64,000 nt of DNA from UBA6623 sp965238125 (lineage in GTDB: Bacteria; Acidobacteriota; Terriglobia; Bryobacterales; UBA6623), in NCBI GenBank assembly GCA_965238125.1, contig OZ250179.1, positions 1 through 64,000 on the forward strand, in the 5' to 3' direction. The first letter of the stretch is position 1, and each line of letters opens with the position of its first letter. The notes beneath the pieces are model-generated. The model worked only from the letters and a program-made list of their open reading frames with translations. It searched no databases and was not told where the DNA came from. This document shows positions 10,656-20,181 of the stretch, piece by piece. The position numbers were made by a program, and so were the translations under genes.

Positions 10656-13043
10656 ACATAAGAATACGTACGGCAACACCAAAAAGTGTCACTCTATTTT
10701 GCGAGATTCAATAGGCCGAAGTAAATCATCGCGAGATGATAAGGCACTTGATGCTCCGGCTGCGAGCCGGATTGCAGTTCGTCGATCAGTTTCCGGGCCT
10801 TCTCCTGTTGGCCCGCAACCGCGTAAGCGTATCCCAGGTGGCCGTCTCGCCAGGGCGGCAGATTCATTTTCTCCAGCGCGGCGATCGCTTTCTCGTAATC
10901 ACCCTTCTGCAAGTGCACGCTTCCCAAGCAGTAGTGCGCCCAATGGAAATTCGGATCGAGTTCAAATAGCTTTCCGATTTCCTCAATAGCTCGATCGTAT
11001 TGCCGTTGGAGAATTGGGATGAGGGCAGGCCCCATGTTCACAACCGGGGTGACGGGGTCCAACTCCGCGGCACGCTGCCACACCGCAAGGGCCTCGTCCA
11101 GGCGTCCGGTGGGTGTGAGAGCCAGGATCCCGTGCCAAAGGTGGCCCACTGCATAGGAGGGGTCCAGTTCGATCGCGCGCCGTAACTCGCGGTCCGCCCC
11201 TTTCCAATCCCAATGGTAAAGAGCATGGACGGCACCCACCGAAGCGTGCGCCGCGGCCAGATCAGTGTCGATTTGAAGCGCCTTCAATGCGGCCGCCTCG
11301 GCTCTCGGCATGGCTTGGTTTGCCGGCACCGGGCCGTAAAACCCGAGCAAGGTGTGGCAGTCGGCGAGCCCCGAATGCGCCAAGGCATACTCGGGATCTT
11401 CCTCAAGCGCCTGCTCGTAGAAACTGATGGCCCTCCGAAATGAATCGAGGCTGCGCCGATACCAGTAGTAGCGTCCCCGCAGACACAAGTTGTACGCCTG
11501 AAGATCTCCGTGTAACGCTTGGCAAGCAGCTCTTTTTCCCGTCCGACCAGTTTGACTTTCAGTTTCTCGACAATCGCCTGCGAGATCTCATCCTGGATCT
11601 CGAAGACGTCCTCCATCACGCGGTCGTAGCGCTCGGACCAGATTTGGCACCCCTCGTCGATCGCGATCAGTTCGACGTTGATCCGCACGCGGTTGCCGGA
11701 TCGCCGCACACTGCCCTCGAGAACGTGCCCGACGTTGAGCGCGGCTCCCACTTCGCGAAGTGTCGGGCGTTTCCCTTTGAACTGAAAAGCCATGCTGCGG
11801 GGCGCCACCTGCAGCCGCTCCACCTTCCCCAAGGCGCTGGTGATGTCCTCGCTGATGCCGTCACTGAAGTATTCGTCCTCGTCGCCGCGGCCGCGGTTCT
11901 CGAACGGCAACACGGCGATCGAGGGCCGCGCGTCGGTTGTCCCTGAGGAGGGCCTCTTGCTTGCGGCGGAATCCGCCCCGCGCTTCAAGGCAGTAAGGTC
12001 GGCAAGGAGGTCACTGACGGTTTGGTAACGCTCGTCAGCCCGCTTGGCCAAGCATTTGTCGGCAATCCGCTCCAGCTCGGCGGGAACGCCGGCGCGGATC
12101 GCCGTGATCGGCTCCGGCTGCTCGTTGAGTATCGAATACAGAATCGCCTGCTGGTAATGGCCTTGAAACGGCGCCTGTCCCGCGGCCATTTCGTAGAGGA
12201 TCACCCCAAAAGCCCAGACGTCCGTTCGGTGGTCAACCGTCTCGCCGGTCGTCTGCTCGGGCGACATGTAGGCGGACGTGCCGATTGTCGTTCCGTCCTG
12301 AGTAAGTTTTGACGACGACGAGGCGAGTTGCGCCAGCCCGAAGTCCATCAGCACGGCTTGACCATTTGTGGTGTCCATGATGTTGGCCGGCTTGATGTCC
12401 CGGTGGACAACACCTTTGCTGTGCGCCTCCTGTAAGCCCCGCGCTACCTGGATGGCGATGTCGAGCAGCCGCTCCATGCTCAAAGGGCCCGCTTCGATGC
12501 GCTTGGTTAGTTCTTCGCCCTCGAGGAACGCCATGGCGATGAACATGCGCCCGTCTACCTCGTCGATTTCATAGACCGGGCAAATGTTGGGGTGCTGTAG
12601 GGCCGCCGCGGCTTTAGCTTCGCGCTCGAAGCGCTTGCGAACGTCCTCGTTACCCAGCAGATGGGGCGGCAGGAACTTGAGGGCGACCGGGCGGTCGAGC
12701 TTCAGGTCCTGGGCTTTGTAGACAACGCCCATGCCGCCTTCGCCGAGCTTGGCGGTGATGAGGTAGTGGCTGATCGTTTGGCCGATCACGATAAGGAGAT
12801 TGTACCCCTTGGGCGTGGCTTTCCGTTGGCGGGTGATTGCTTAACGGCGGGACAGCCGGCAAGGCAAGTTACGGTGAATGGCGTGAAGCGCAAGGAGTTG
12901 ACAACCGCCGAGGGTGCCTTCGTCGTGGAGGCGATCCGCCTGGACGCCTTGAAGACCAAGGGGAATTGTGGGGGACGCCGCCGGTGGGTTTCGCCGCTCG
13001 GGGACTGGGGAAGGCAGGTCGGTTGCGCTTGGCGAGGGTTCGA

Positions 13044-13293
13044 CTACGCGAAAAAAGGGGACAGTCGGTTTCTATGAAAGCGCGGCATTCATAATACCGC
13101 CATGAAAATGGGAGCGAAGGCGTTCCTGTCGTTCTTACAGGGCTCAACCTGATTTGATTCCGTACCCAGGGTTCCGCCTTCGGCTCCACCCTGGGCTATG
13201 GCTCCTGTCGCCGCTTCGCGGCTGCAGTGGTTCGTGATTTCGGCGGGCGCACGCGTAATGCATGATACACTCGAAGGCCATTTTCGGAGGAGC
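13044..13293 (+). repeat. Interspersed repeat family C, copy 1 (upstream of the ferredoxin reductase)
   Basis: A ~230-250 bp composite repeat. In order it holds an AAAAGGGGACAGTC-like head, TTTCTATGAA, TTCATAA, CCGCCATGAAAATGGG, an ACCCAGGGTTCCGCC...CACCCTGGGCTA hairpin, a GCCGC-TTC-GCGGC hairpin, and a conserved end ATTTTCGGAGGAG. The end lies about 70 bases before the next start codon. The preceding stretch 12790-13043 holds nothing I can recognise. Confidence 0.75.
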
Positions 13294-13361
13294 CTCCACT
13301 GGGCGCCCGGCGCTGCTTCGGGGATTTATGGTAGCCCCGAGACGCGATCGTCTGGTAGGGT

Positions 13362-14810
13362 ATGCCGCATATGAGCTCTTTGGGGAGTCCCGAGCGCCCT
13401 CTGCGCGTTGCCGTCATTGGTTCCGGCCCGGCGGGTTTCTTCACGGTGCAGCACCTGTTCGAGGCGCAGGGGCCGGCTGTTGAATGCGACGTCTTCGACC
13501 GCCTGCCCACGCCGTTCGGTCTGGTCCGTTTCGGCGTTGCCCCCGATCATCAAAAAATCAAAACCGTCGTCAAGGTCTACCACAAGCTCGCCGCCGACCC
13601 GAGGTTCCGGTTTTTCGGCAGCGTCGAGTACGGAAAAGACGTCTCGCTCACCGACCTGCGCACCCACTATCACGCGATCGTCTTCACCACCGGCGCCCAA
13701 GCCGACCGCCGCATGGACATTCCCGGTGAAGACCTCGCCGGCAGCCACCCGGCCACGGAATTTGTCGCTTGGTACAACGGTCACCCCGACTACTCCGATT
13801 GGCGGTTTGACCTGAGTCACTCCACCGCCGTGGTCGTCGGTGTCGGCAATGTCGCCATCGACGTGGCGCGTATTCTGGCCACGACGGTCGAAGAGTTGCA
13901 GACGACCGACATCGCCGACTACACCCTCGAGGCGCTGCGGAACAGCAACGTCAAACAGATCTACATGCTGGGTCGGCGAGGACCGGCCCAGGCGGCGTTC
14001 TCGAACCCGGAAATCTCCGAACTCGGTAAGTTGGCCGACGCGGAAGTGCGCACCCTGGCGGACGAACTCGTTGTCGACGAGAAAAGCCGAGCCGCCGCTC
14101 TCGAAAATCGCACCCTGGCCCGCAAGCTGGAGATATTGCGCGGTTACGCCGTTTCCGGCCCGCCGGTTAAGTCTCGCCGCATCATCCTGCGCTTTCTCAC
14201 TTCCCCGGTCGAGTTGCTCAGCGACGACGAAGGCCGCGTTCGGGGCGTGCGCACCGTCCGCAACGAACTCTACAGCGACAGCCAAGGCCGCATCCGTTCG
14301 CGTCCGACCGATGAGTTCGAAACGATCGAGGCGGGCTTGGTGCTGCGCTCGGTGGGATACAAAGGCATCCCGCTCGCCGAGCTGCCGTTCCTCGACGACC
14401 GCGGCATTGTGCCGAACGACGGTGGCCGCGTCGTCGACCCGCTCACCGATCGCGCCTTGCCGGGAATCTACGTCAGCGGCTGGATCAAACGAGGCCCCTA
14501 CGGCGTCATCGGCACTAACAAAGCCGACGCCAAGGAAACCGTGGCGAATCTGATCGCCGACTTGCAAGACAGCGCTTTCCTCAACCCGCGCAACGCGGAA
14601 CCCGAAAGCATGGAGAGCCTTCTCGAGCAGCGCGGCGTGCGCTACGTCTCCTACGAAGAGTGGGAGGATATCGACCGGCTGGAAATGGCCATGGGGATGC
14701 CGGGCCGGCGGCCACGAGTCAAATTCACAAGCCGCGGAGAGATATTCGAAGCCCTCGACGCCCTCACTCCCCCGGAGGAACCGGAAACCCAAACCGAGCC
14801 GCGAGAGTAG
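13362..14810 (+). CDS. Ferredoxin/adrenodoxin--NADP+ reductase, FprA type
   Basis: A 482-residue flavoprotein of the adrenodoxin-reductase family. The FAD-binding loop is VIGSGPAGFF (residues 18-27), followed by the family signature TPFGLVRFGVAPDHQKIK. A second dinucleotide fold VVVGVGNVAIDVARIL (about 155-175) binds NADPH, with LGRRGPAQAAFSNPE just after. The C-terminal part has the FAD-contacting GRVVDPLTDRALPGIYVSGWIKRGPYGVIGTN block (split here for description only). It would transfer electrons between NADPH and a ferredoxin in the cytoplasm. The length and all motifs are normal. No ferredoxin or P450 gene is adjacent. The start at 13362 is an ATG; an alternative ATG lies three codons downstream. 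Confidence 0.9.
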   Translation: MPHMSSLGSPERPLRVAVIGSGPAGFFTVQHLFEAQGPAVECDVFDRLPTPFGLVRFGVAPDHQKIKTVVKVYHKLAADPRFRFFGSVEYGKDVSLTDLRTHYHAIVFTTGAQADRRMDIPGEDLAGSHPATEFVAWYNGHPDYSDWRFDLSHSTAVVVGVGNVAIDVARILATTVEELQTTDIADYTLEALRNSNVKQIYMLGRRGPAQAAFSNPEISELGKLADAEVRTLADELVVDEKSRAAALENRTLARKLEILRGYAVSGPPVKSRRIILRFLTSPVELLSDDEGRVRGVRTVRNELYSDSQGRIRSRPTDEFETIEAGLVLRSVGYKGIPLAELPFLDDRGIVPNDGGRVVDPLTDRALPGIYVSGWIKRGPYGVIGTNKADAKETVANLIADLQDSAFLNPRNAEPESMESLLEQRGVRYVSYEEWEDIDRLEMAMGMPGRRPRVKFTSRGEIFEALDALTPPEEPETQTEPRE

Positions 14811-14825
14811 AGGAGCTGTGACAAG

Positions 14826-15218
14826 ATGGGCGACAGTCTCGTTTCTATGAACGCACCGCATTCAAAATACCGCCATGAAAATAGCTGTCGGGGGGTGTTC
14901 CCGCCGCCGCTTCGCGGCTGAGGTGGCTCGAGATTTCACGAGTTGCCGTGTAATCTCCAGCACGCTTCGAGGTCAATTTCGGAGGAGTCATTTTCTATGA
15001 ATCCACGGATTCATAATGCCGCCATGAAAATGGGGGTGAGGTTGTTCCTGCCGCCCCTTCAGGGCTCTCCCCGTGGTGGGGGGGCCACCCAGGGTTCCGC
15101 CCCACCTCCCTCCACCCTGGGCTATATTCCTTCCGCCGCTTCGCGGCTCAAGATATTCGTGATCTCGCCCCTTTTGAATGTAACGCGCCGTGCACTCGTG
15201 GGGCTATTTTCGGAGGAG
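14826..15218 (+). repeat. Repeat family C, copies 2 (partial) and 3 in tandem
   Basis: Copy 2 (14826-14987) keeps the head and tail of the repeat but lacks the CCCAGGG hairpin. Copy 3 (14988-15218) is complete. Both end in TTTCGGAGGAG(T). Together they fill the 453 bp between the ferredoxin reductase and the sulfatase, pointing in the same direction as the sulfatase, whose ATG follows 45 bases later. Confidence 0.75.
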
Positions 15219-15263
15219 TCCTTATTCTTTGCATCCGCAGTAAACGAACGCTCGAAACACACC

Positions 15264-16721
15264 ATGACTCGATTCACCAGACTGCTCATTGCCCCGGTGC
15301 TCTTGTTGGCACTAGGCTTCGTCGCCACGGCCCAGGAAAAGCCCAATTTCATCGTCATCTTCACCGACGACCAGGGCTGGGGCGATCTCGGCGTCCAAGG
15401 CTCGCCCGACATTCGCGCGCCTAATATCGACCGGCTGGCGGCGGAAGGCATTCGCTTTACGAGTTTCTACGCCGCGCCGTTTTGCGGACCCTCGCGAGCC
15501 GCCCTGCTCACCGGCAGCTATCCCCCGCGCAACAGCCTAGCCTTCAATCACGGGTCGAAGAGCACCGAGACCGGCATTCATCCCGATGAGATCACGATCG
15601 CCGAAATTCTCAAGAAGCAGGGCTATCAAACGATGATGATCGGCAAGTGGCACCTCGGGCACGCCGCGCCCTTCTTGCCGCATCGCCATGGGTTCGATCA
15701 CTGGTTCGGTCTGCCCTATTCGAACGACATGTGGCGCTATCACCCGGTGATGCCGCCCACCGAGAACGAAGACGAACGCATGCGCGCGGCCCGCCGCCGA
15801 GCTGACTACACCGGGTTCGCGGGCCAAGGCCGCTATTACAACGTCGAAGACGGACAGGGATTCCCCGAGCCGCTGCCGCTGATGGAAGACGACGAAATCG
15901 TCGCGCTCGACCCCGACCAAACCAAGCTCACAACGATGTACACCGAGCGGGCCGTCAATTTCATCGAGGAAAACAAAGACGGCAACTTCTTTCTCTACTT
16001 GCCGCACGCCATGCCGCATGTGCCCTTGTTCGTTGGTGCGGCGCGACAAGGGAAATCCATTCGCGGGCTCTATGGCGACGTTATAGAGGAAATCGATTGG
16101 AGCGTCGGGGAGATTGTCGCCAAGCTCAAAGAGTTGGGCATCGACGGCAAGACCCTGATTTGCTTCACCTCCGACAACGGGCCATGGTTGCAGTACGGCG
16201 TCGACGCCGGTTCGGCGGGTCCCTTCAGTCACGGCAAGGCGACGACCTGGGAAGGCGGCATGCGCGTGCCCGGTATTTTCCGTTGGCCCGGCGCGATTCC
16301 GCCGGGCCGGGTGACTTCGGAACCGGCGTCGAACATGGACATCCTGCCGACTCTCGCCAAGCTTGCGGGCGCTGAGATTCCGAGTGACCGCACGATCGAC
16401 GGCGGCGACCTGTGGCCGCTGCTTTCCGGCCGGGCCGGAGCCCGCTCACCTTACAAGGAGTTCTACTATTTCAACGGCGCACAGCCGAATCAGCTACCCC
16501 GTATCGAGGCCGTGCGCCGGGGCAAATGGAAGCTGCACCTGAGGCGCGGGGCCGACCCGTCAAAGCTGAAAGCGACGGCTCTTTATGATCTCCACGAAGA
16601 CGTCGCTGAAAAATTCGACCGGCGAGAGCTGCACCCCGAGCTGGTCAAGAGCATGATCACCTCCGCGGAAGCCTTCGTCGACGAAATGCACCGGAACCGC
16701 CGTCCGCTGGGGCGGATTTAG
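15264..16721 (+). CDS. Secreted arylsulfatase-type sulfatase
   Basis: 485 residues with an N-terminal signal sequence (MTRFTRLLIAPVLLLALGF, predicted cleavage near ATAQ). The sulfatase fold begins KPNFIVIFTDDQGWGDLG, whose two Asp residues bind Ca2+. The formylglycine motif is CGPSRAALLTG with Cys74, matching C-x-P-S-R. Downstream are GKWHLGH, the FTSDNGPW metal-binding block and SHGKATTWEGGMRVP. It would hydrolyse sulfate esters in the periplasm after activation by a formylglycine-generating enzyme or anSME, neither of which is in the window. The frame is open further upstream but that part is repeat C, so ATG 15264 just before the signal peptide is preferred. Confidence 0.9.
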   Translation: MTRFTRLLIAPVLLLALGFVATAQEKPNFIVIFTDDQGWGDLGVQGSPDIRAPNIDRLAAEGIRFTSFYAAPFCGPSRAALLTGSYPPRNSLAFNHGSKSTETGIHPDEITIAEILKKQGYQTMMIGKWHLGHAAPFLPHRHGFDHWFGLPYSNDMWRYHPVMPPTENEDERMRAARRRADYTGFAGQGRYYNVEDGQGFPEPLPLMEDDEIVALDPDQTKLTTMYTERAVNFIEENKDGNFFLYLPHAMPHVPLFVGAARQGKSIRGLYGDVIEEIDWSVGEIVAKLKELGIDGKTLICFTSDNGPWLQYGVDAGSAGPFSHGKATTWEGGMRVPGIFRWPGAIPPGRVTSEPASNMDILPTLAKLAGAEIPSDRTIDGGDLWPLLSGRAGARSPYKEFYYFNGAQPNQLPRIEAVRRGKWKLHLRRGADPSKLKATALYDLHEDVAEKFDRRELHPELVKSMITSAEAFVDEMHRNRRPLGRI

Positions 16722-16744
16722 CTGCCCGTGGTGTAAGTCCGATT

Positions 16745-16988
16745 ACGCGAAAAAGAGTACACTCCGTTTCTATGAATCCGCAGTTTCATAACACCGCCAT
16801 GAAAATGGGCGCCGCGTTTGCTCCTGCCGCCCCTTCAGGGCTCTGCCCGAGGTGGCGGGCTACCCAGGGTTCCGCTTCGCTTCACCCTGGGCTATATTCC
16901 TGCCGCCGCTTCGCGGCTCAAGACGTTTGTGATCTTGCCAGCCCTGAATGTAATGCACCATACGCTCGTGGGTCTATTTTCGGAGGAG
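16745..16988 (+). repeat. Repeat family C, copy 4 (upstream of the TAXI gene)
   Basis: A complete copy with head (GCGAAAAAGAGTACACTCC), TTTCTATGAATCC, CCGCCATGAAAATGGG, the CCCAGGGTTCCGC/CCCTGGG hairpin and the ATTTTCGGAGGAG end at 16982-16988. It has the same orientation as the gene that follows and fills most of the 393 bp gap after the sulfatase. Confidence 0.75.
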
Positions 16989-17114
16989 CCACCGATCTTC
17001 TCTGTCCACCGGCGTTGGAAACATAGCGGTTCAACGAGCGAGAATCGAATGGCGAGCCTCTTTTTCTCCCGAACATTCTTGCCGCGGGCTGCTGACCCAC
17101 ACCTCGAACCAACC

Positions 17115-18140
17115 ATGCCGTCAACCAACCGTTCCCGAAGGCCCTTATTGATCACAATTGCCGCCGCGCTGCTGCTCGCCTGCGGCTCCGCGCCCAGCCC
17201 GGACGCCGAAGACGAAACAATCACCATCGGCGCCATGCGTCCCGGGACTTCCTGGTATGTCTTCGCCGCCACGCTCGCGACCTTGCTGCAAAAAGAGCTT
17301 CCCCCCGGCACTCCCGTCGAGGTCATCGCCCGCGGCGGCGCCATCGGCAACCCGATCTTGGTCGATCGCGGCGACGCGACCATCGCCATCGCCCAAGCGG
17401 CGACTTCGGCGTGGGCTCAATCCGGCCACCCCCTCGCGTATAAGGGGCGCAAGCATGAAAACATCCGCGCCCTGGTCGGAGGCCTCAACAAAGTCTGGCT
17501 GACGGTGATGCTGCGGGAGGAATACATCGCGCGCACGGGCAACGACACGCTTGAAAAAGCTCTTTCCGACCCCGGGCCGCTACGCGTTGTGATGAAGCCG
17601 GCCGGCAGCGTCGTTCCCGTCTTCGCCGACATGCTTCTCGATGCGTTCGGGACCAGCCGCGATCAAATCATCGAACGGGGCGGCGCGATTACCCAGGTTT
17701 CGGCCAATCAAATCGCTTCGATTCTGCGCGACGGTCGCGCCGACCTTTACTTCGAGACCGCGATTCGCGGTCACCCCGCGGTGACGGAAATTACGACCAC
17801 CGCCGACGTTCGCTTCGTCGATCTGCCCGACGCCTTTCTCGAAAAGATCCAGGGGCCGGGCATAACCCCCATCTCCATCCCCATGCCCGAATACTTCAAG
17901 GGGCAATCGGGGCCGACCCAAGCCGTTGACATGGGAACCGTCCTGATCGCCCACAAAGACCTGCCCGAAGGCCTCGCCTATCGCATCACAAAAGTGGTCT
18001 GCGAGAACAAGGACGAGATGGCGATCGCGCACAAAGCCTGGCTTGAGTTCGACCCCGACCAAGGCGGCAAGATCGAAAAAACCGGCATCCCCCTCCACCC
18101 CGGCGCCGAGCGCTATTTCAGGGAAACCGGTCGCTTGTAA
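17115..18140 (+). CDS. TAXI-family TRAP transporter substrate-binding lipoprotein
   Basis: 341 residues. The N-terminus is a lipoprotein signal with LLLACGS (Cys23). The mature part opens ETITIGAMRPGTSWYVFAATL, typical of the TAXI (NMT1-like) periplasmic binding family. The RPGTS loop, ARGGAIGNPILVDRG, and the QAATSAW segment are family-like. It binds an unknown small carboxylate or similar ligand. No TRAP membrane subunit (fused DctQM) is adjacent, so the partner lies elsewhere or the protein works alone. An in-frame upstream start (17049) would add a less likely extension. Convergent neighbours begin at 18638. Confidence 0.8.
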   Translation: MPSTNRSRRPLLITIAAALLLACGSAPSPDAEDETITIGAMRPGTSWYVFAATLATLLQKELPPGTPVEVIARGGAIGNPILVDRGDATIAIAQAATSAWAQSGHPLAYKGRKHENIRALVGGLNKVWLTVMLREEYIARTGNDTLEKALSDPGPLRVVMKPAGSVVPVFADMLLDAFGTSRDQIIERGGAITQVSANQIASILRDGRADLYFETAIRGHPAVTEITTTADVRFVDLPDAFLEKIQGPGITPISIPMPEYFKGQSGPTQAVDMGTVLIAHKDLPEGLAYRITKVVCENKDEMAIAHKAWLEFDPDQGGKIEKTGIPLHPGAERYFRETGRL

Positions 18141-18298
18141 GACCGCACGCAAACAAGTAAATCCGCGCCACACCGGCGCAACATAGGCGCGGACGAAAAT
18201 CCACGTTCAGGAACGGGCCTCAAGAAGGCGTTGATCGGGAAATCGGAACATGGCGGGCGTGGATTTCCCCACGCCCGGCCCTGGGTGTCACTTCACAG

Positions 18299-18606
18299 GC
18301 GCTAACTTAAAGAATTGCTCGGCTTTCGTGCATAGATTTTCAGCCCAAGATCATGCACCCCGACCGCCACAAGAAGACGGTTGCGGAAATGAGCCGGGGC
18401 GCGGCGGAATCAGACATTCTTTCCTACGCCCCATCCGGGGCTTATCTTTATTGGATCGGGGACCCCGGGTTTCGCTTCGCTTCACCCGGGGCTACTATCC
18501 CGCGCCCCCTTCCGGGGGCTGACGCCGGCCAGGGGCCGGCGTTGGGGTGAGAATCCGTTCGCTGACACCACCCGCGGTAGAGAATCTGTCGTCCTTACGT
18601 TAGCGC
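18299..18606. repeat. MITE-like composite repeat with GCGCTAAC ends
   Basis: About 308 bp bounded by inverted GGCGCTAACTTAA (left) and a TTACGTTAGCGCTTA-type right end. Inside is a module with GCCCCATCCGGGGC and ACCCCGGGTTTCGC...ACCCGGGGCTACTATC hairpins that recurs inside the 24478-24816 element. No gene is seen in 18141-18637. Confidence 0.45.
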
Positions 18607-18637
18607 TTATTGGGCGTCAGCCCAGGCTCTCGGCGGT

Positions 18638-18871
18638 TCAGGCCTTGGCCTTCGGCGGGGGGAGCACGCGGGCCTCGACGGCGGACTGGAAGCCGACCCT
18701 CCCGTGGGTGCCGTCACAGAACGGCTTGTTGTTGGAATGGCCGCAGCGGCACAAGCTGATGACAGTGCGCCCGGCGAGATCGAAAGCTTTGCCTTCGGCG
18801 TCTTCGATCGTGAAAGAGCCCTCGATGCGCAGCGGGCCGTGATTGCGTACGGTGATTTTCGTGTCAGCCAT
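18638..18871 (-). CDS. CDGSH iron-sulfur domain protein
   Basis: A 77-residue protein, starting at ATG 18871 (MADTKITVRNHGPLRIEG). It carries the CDGSH [2Fe-2S] motif SLCRCGHSNNKPFCDGTH, with three Cys and one His as ligands, near residues 40-58. Bacterial single-domain CDGSH proteins are small soluble redox or Fe-S carriers of unclear role. It lies 109 bases downstream of the desaturase in the same direction, so it might share its transcript and serve as a redox partner, but this is inference. Confidence 0.88.
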   Translation of the reverse strand: MADTKITVRNHGPLRIEGSFTIEDAEGKAFDLAGRTVISLCRCGHSNNKPFCDGTHGRVGFQSAVEARVLPPPKAKA

Positions 18872-18980
18872 CTTGTATCTACCTCTGAACACGCAACGGC
18901 CCGGAAAGCCCCGGGCCGCTGATCGCCTCAACGTTCTTGGGGCACAGCGCGCTACGCCCCCGGCTTCATTGGTGATTTCG

Positions 18981-19775
18981 CTAAGCTGCTTTCTCGAGCG
19001 CTTTATCGGTTGTGGCCAATCCCGACTCTTTGTACTCCGCCAGGCCCAGCGCCTTGAACACACGAATAAAAACCCAGGCGAGGTCGATCTCGGTGGCTTT
19101 CGCCTTGAAGCGGGCCGACATCGGGAACTCGTGGTGATTGTTGTGGAAGCCCTCGCCGCCGGTCAACATCGCCACCCACCGAAGATTGGTCGCTCGGTTA
19201 TCGAAGTTGCGATAGCCGACCTTGTGGCAAACGCTGTTGACCATGGCGTTGAGAAAGACGTAGAAACCGGCGTTCAACCACCAGACCGCGACGCCCATCA
19301 CGGCGCCGATCCAGAAGTTCACGCCCGTCACCCAGGGGAACGCCAGCGCCAGGGCCGTCATGCCCAGAGCCGGGCCGAGCTTCCCGATCCTGGGAACGCG
19401 GTCGAGCAGGTCATCTTGCCAATTGGGAGTGAACGTGTCGATCGTATCCTGATTCTTGATCTCCCTTTTGTACATCACGACGTTGAGGAAGAGCACTTTC
19501 CAAAGCCCTTCGATATAGGGGCTGTGCGGGTCGCCTTCCTCATCGGAGAAGCGGTGATGCTTGCGGTGCACCGCCGCCCACTCACGGGGAATGATCCCCG
19601 TCGCCAAAGAAAGCTCCAGGTGCATGAAGAACCCCAAGAAGGGATGCAGTTTCAGCCCGGTATGGGTCAAGCAACGATGCAGATAGATCGTCGTGCAAAA
19701 AGTCGAGATCTGCGCGATGGCAAAGGCCATCCCGACAAACCACAGTAACGTTTCCATCGTCAGAACACTCGTCAT
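18981..19775 (-). CDS. Membrane fatty acyl desaturase (delta-9 acyl-CoA desaturase type)
   Basis: 264 residues with hydrophobic segments and the three histidine boxes of the membrane desaturases: HRCLTH (HxxxxH), HRKHH (HxxHH) and HNNHH, which bind the di-iron centre. A fourth His-containing NSVCHKVG block fits the acyl-CoA desaturase subgroup. It introduces a double bond into fatty acyl chains to adjust membrane fluidity. ATG 19775 is preceded by an AGGAA Shine-Dalgarno; a second ATG lies six codons in. A palindrome sits directly over the ribosome-binding site. The CDGSH gene follows. Confidence 0.9.
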   Translation of the reverse strand: MTSVLTMETLLWFVGMAFAIAQISTFCTTIYLHRCLTHTGLKLHPFLGFFMHLELSLATGIIPREWAAVHRKHHRFSDEEGDPHSPYIEGLWKVLFLNVVMYKREIKNQDTIDTFTPNWQDDLLDRVPRIGKLGPALGMTALALAFPWVTGVNFWIGAVMGVAVWWLNAGFYVFLNAMVNSVCHKVGYRNFDNRATNLRWVAMLTGGEGFHNNHHEFPMSARFKAKATEIDLAWVFIRVFKALGLAEYKESGLATTDKALEKAA

Positions 19776-19781
19776 AAAATT

Positions 19782-19815
19782 TCCTGTCCGTCAGGACGAT
19801 ATTACATAGAACCGC
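19782..19815 (-). promoter_or_regulatory. Possible promoter and operator of the desaturase gene
   Basis: On the minus strand a TATGTAATAT sequence (extended -10-like) is followed at once by the palindrome TCCTG-ACGGA-CAGGA (19782-19796), which overlaps the Shine-Dalgarno of the desaturase. That is a position expected of an operator or an RNA hairpin controlling the gene. No clear -35 was found. The rest of the gap up to 20181 (about 365 bases) shows nothing recognisable. Confidence 0.3.
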
Positions 19816-20181
19816 GAACCGCGCCCGGACGCTGGAGAGTTGGGTCGCCGGCACAGCGGATGTCGGGCGGACGGAATTCGCTCGTTCGTCGAAAACGGTT
19901 GAACTCCCCGGGCCGCGACGGAAGGCGACTCAACGGACAGCCGCGGCGATCTCCCGGGAGGCACCATGGCCGCCGACTCCTCCAAAGTCGGACTTGCAGT
20001 GGTTATTATAGGCGGTCGAAGCGTCCGAAACGGGGGTCGCGTTAGCAAAAAGACACAATTGCGGTGTTTGAAGAGGCCGGCTAAGGGGACTACCCGACGA
20101 CTGATTGGACCTCCCGGAGCGGCGTCTTCCGCCTGCCAAAACAAAAGTAGTAAGACATGTTGTCCACGTCGCAAACCTCGA

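Larger units (their letters stand above)
9618..10711 (-). mobile_element. IS630-family insertion sequence, copy 1 (divergent)
   Basis: A 1094 bp element flanked by TA at 9616-9617 and 10712-10713, with terminal inverted repeats beginning TTGAGTCTCGCA / TTGAATCTCGCA. It lies inside the TPR part of a kinase gene. It is clearly related to the three near-identical copies further right but differs at many positions (for example MGTPKGKRRD against MGNTKGVRRD), so it is an older or separately acquired member. Confidence 0.9.
9464..12789 (-). pseudogene. Ser/Thr protein kinase with TolB-N-like and TPR domains, split by IS630 and frameshifts
   Basis: The kinase domain (from ATG at 12789) has GEGGMGVVYK, Lys38, HRD at 129-131, DFG at 149-151 and SPEQ. 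It is followed by a domain of the TolB-N/FlgO kind (PSIAVLPFENRG, EYFSDGISEDITSALGK, NVGHVLEGSVRRSGNRVRI) and TPR repeats. The frame shifts near 11500: KRYTE must continue as DLQAYNLCLRGRYYW. An IS630 copy (9618-10711) interrupts the TPR part. Joining the flanks at one TA gives MIYFGLGETDNAFECL, and a last frameshift near 9500 gives QAILRRMNLAD, the typical end of this family, with the stop at 9464. The protein was about 750 residues. It lacks an obvious membrane segment. With an insertion and two indels it is very likely non-functional beyond the kinase domain. Confidence 0.8.

Noticed and set aside
12837..13094. Possible small gene upstream of repeat C copy 1
   Set aside because: The frame ends in the repeat, has no recognisable motif, and competing frames look equally protein-like.
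13326..14861. 511-codon minus-strand frame opposite the ferredoxin reductase
   Set aside because: Antisense shadow of a gene with complete FAD and NADP motifs; no independent support.
14943..15263. N-terminal extension of the sulfatase into the upstream repeat
   Set aside because: The extension is translated family C repeat; the signal peptide begins at 15264.
16818..17114. N-terminal extension of the TAXI protein
   Set aside because: The extension is again translated repeat C; the lipoprotein signal starts at 17115.
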